In this document: one piece after another, positions 13,514 to 14,070 of the stretch
Layout of the letters: each line of letters opens with the position of its first letter
Numbering within the stretch: the first letter of the stretch is position 1
Assembly (NCBI GenBank): GCA_900546215.1
Contig: URCD01000063.1
Coordinates: 1-14,070 of the forward strand
Direction of reading: 5' to 3'
Length of the DNA: 14,070 nucleotides
DNA from: an uncultured Eubacteriales bacterium
GTDB taxonomy: Bacteria > Bacillota > Clostridia > Lachnospirales > Anaerotignaceae
Position numbers and translations under genes: made by a program
Notes under the pieces: generated by a model
Databases searched by the model: none
Seen by the model: only the letters and a program-made list of their open reading frames with translations
Told to the model about the DNA's origin: nothing

Positions 13514-13551
13514 CCTTATACTTAAATAAAGTTTAATTTTAAAGTATAAGG
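13514..13551 (+). repeat. Inverted repeat covering the ribosome site of the second XRE gene
   Basis: CCTTATACTT (13514-13523) and AAGTATAAGG (13542-13551) are perfect 10-bp arms with an 18-bp spacer. The right arm ends in AAGG, the only ribosome-binding-like sequence, seven bases before the ATG. It may be an autoregulatory operator, or an RNA hairpin that hides the ribosome site. Confidence 0.55.
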
Positions 13552-13558
13552 CATCAAA

Positions 13559-13894
13559 ATGAAATTTGACAAATACGATTTTGGTAAAAAACTTCATAAA
13601 TGCAGAATAGATAAGAAACTATCCCAAACAAAGTGTTCTGAATATGCAGGTATAAGTCCGAAATATTTATCTGATATAGAACGCGGTGATAGGGTTCCAA
13701 AGCTCGAAACATTTGTCAATATACTAAATGTAGTTGAAGCCTCGGCTGATTTTGTATTTCAAAATAGTCTTTCTATCGGATATATAGAAAAAAGCTGCGA
13801 TATACAAAAAGCTCTTGAAGGGCTGACAAATGAACAAAAAGATATTATACTTTCGGTAATGGAATGTATGATACAAAAATTTAAACAGCAATAA
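13559..13894 (+). CDS. XRE-family regulator (intact tandem paralogue)
   Basis: A 111-residue regulator. The XRE helix-turn-helix spans ~8-62 (LHKCRIDKKLSQTKCSEYAGISPKYLSDIERGDRVPKLETFVNIL). The C-terminal helical segment (SADFVFQNSLSIGYIEKS...LTNEQKDIILSVMECMIQKFKQ) is probably for dimerisation. It is the intact relative of the interrupted copy at 13048, with which it shares roughly half its residues and the same C-terminal pattern, so the pair arose by an old tandem duplication. The ribosome site is weak (ATAAGG) and lies in an inverted repeat, suggesting tight control. Its own terminator follows at 13893. The target is unknown. Confidence 0.9.
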   Translation: MKFDKYDFGKKLHKCRIDKKLSQTKCSEYAGISPKYLSDIERGDRVPKLETFVNILNVVEASADFVFQNSLSIGYIEKSCDIQKALEGLTNEQKDIILSVMECMIQKFKQQ

Positions 13895-13929
13895 AGACCT
13901 ATAGTCAGTTGATGATTATAGGTCTTTTT
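13893..13929 (+). terminator. Terminator of the second XRE gene
   Basis: AAAGACCTATA (13893-13903) and TATAGGTCTTT (13917-13927) form an 11-bp stem followed by a T-run. It overlaps the stop codon. Confidence 0.88.
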
Positions 13930-14070
13930 ATGTTTTCTTTAAATCGTTATTTTGCCCATGCGAGGGGGACAGGATAGCCTTAATACAAAATTTCAGTTTA
14001 TTGCACCTACAGGGAGGGGCATCTCAGTGTACGCCTTAGCACACCCAGCGGCGCTATGAAAGAATTGAGT
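13930..14070. other. Unexplained GC-richer tract at the right edge
   Basis: From about 13955 the composition jumps to roughly half G+C (GCGAGGGGGACAGG..., GGGAGGGGCATC..., CCCAGCGGCGC). A 34-codon plus-strand frame (ATG at 13960) has no ribosome site. I recognise no rRNA, tRNA, tmRNA, RNase P or SRP signature. It may be the start of a non-coding RNA or a dispersed repeat cut by the window end. Confidence 0.35.

Noticed and set aside
13960..14061. 34-codon plus-strand frame at the right edge
   Set aside because: It has no ribosome site, no homology I can recall and is short enough for chance in a GC-richer tract.
13955..14070. TPP riboswitch or 6S RNA on the minus strand, suggested by CTGAGATG
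   Set aside because: The remaining TPP consensus (such as the ACCTGAT region) is missing, and no 6S-type closed stem with a central bubble is evident in the part seen.
1..14070. CRISPR arrays, insertion sequences or a dedicated defence operon
   Set aside because: No regularly spaced direct repeats, transposase motifs or recognisable defence effector genes were found on either strand.

Overview
The window looks like chromosomal DNA from a low-G+C Bacillota, most likely class Clostridia. The inference rests on AT-rich intergenic DNA, strong Shine-Dalgarno sites, a Soj/Spo0J-type parA-parB pair with 14-bp GTTTCACGTGAAAC parS palindromes, a DUF4446 gene directly after parB, and Firmicute-type regulators (XRE, XRE-S24, AbrB). 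I cannot name the genus from sequence alone.

Left part (1-1900) is accessory-looking regulation. A small Cys-rich protein (minus strand) and an XRE-S24 (LexA/CI-like) repressor (plus strand) diverge from a shared region holding three copies of one 17-bp operator. A second small XRE regulator follows, with its own inverted repeat. No integrase or structural phage gene is visible.

A tRNA-Ser(GCU) with a near-consensus promoter and a terminator comes next (1872-2044). Everything from there to about 11 kb is on the minus strand and forms two gene runs. The first, reading right to left, is parA-parB-DUF4446 and a Cof-type HAD phosphatase with an unusual membrane tail. A tight cluster of DnaA boxes lies between the last two genes. 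Upstream of parA lie two parS sites, one of them built into the argS terminator. The par locus, parS sites and DnaA boxes suggest an origin-proximal location. The second run is phnD-phnC-phnE-argS: a phosphonate-type ABC importer with a double-length fused permease, followed by arginyl-tRNA synthetase. Its leader has a perfect sigma-A promoter and a very stable terminator hairpin that overlaps an alternative hairpin, so it looks like an attenuator.

Right part (11.1-14.07 kb) has a plus-strand three-gene unit: a small membrane protein, a metallo-beta-lactamase-fold hydrolase and a HEAT-like protein. A convergent AbrB-zinc-ribbon regulator follows, then two tandem XRE paralogues. The first paralogue is interrupted by an in-frame TAA. 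The last ~120 bases shift abruptly to roughly half G+C and are unexplained.

The best candidates for something new are the three-operator divergent switch, the parS-in-terminator, the DnaA-box cluster in the par operon, and the phnD leader attenuator. I see no complete defence or other novel multi-gene system.
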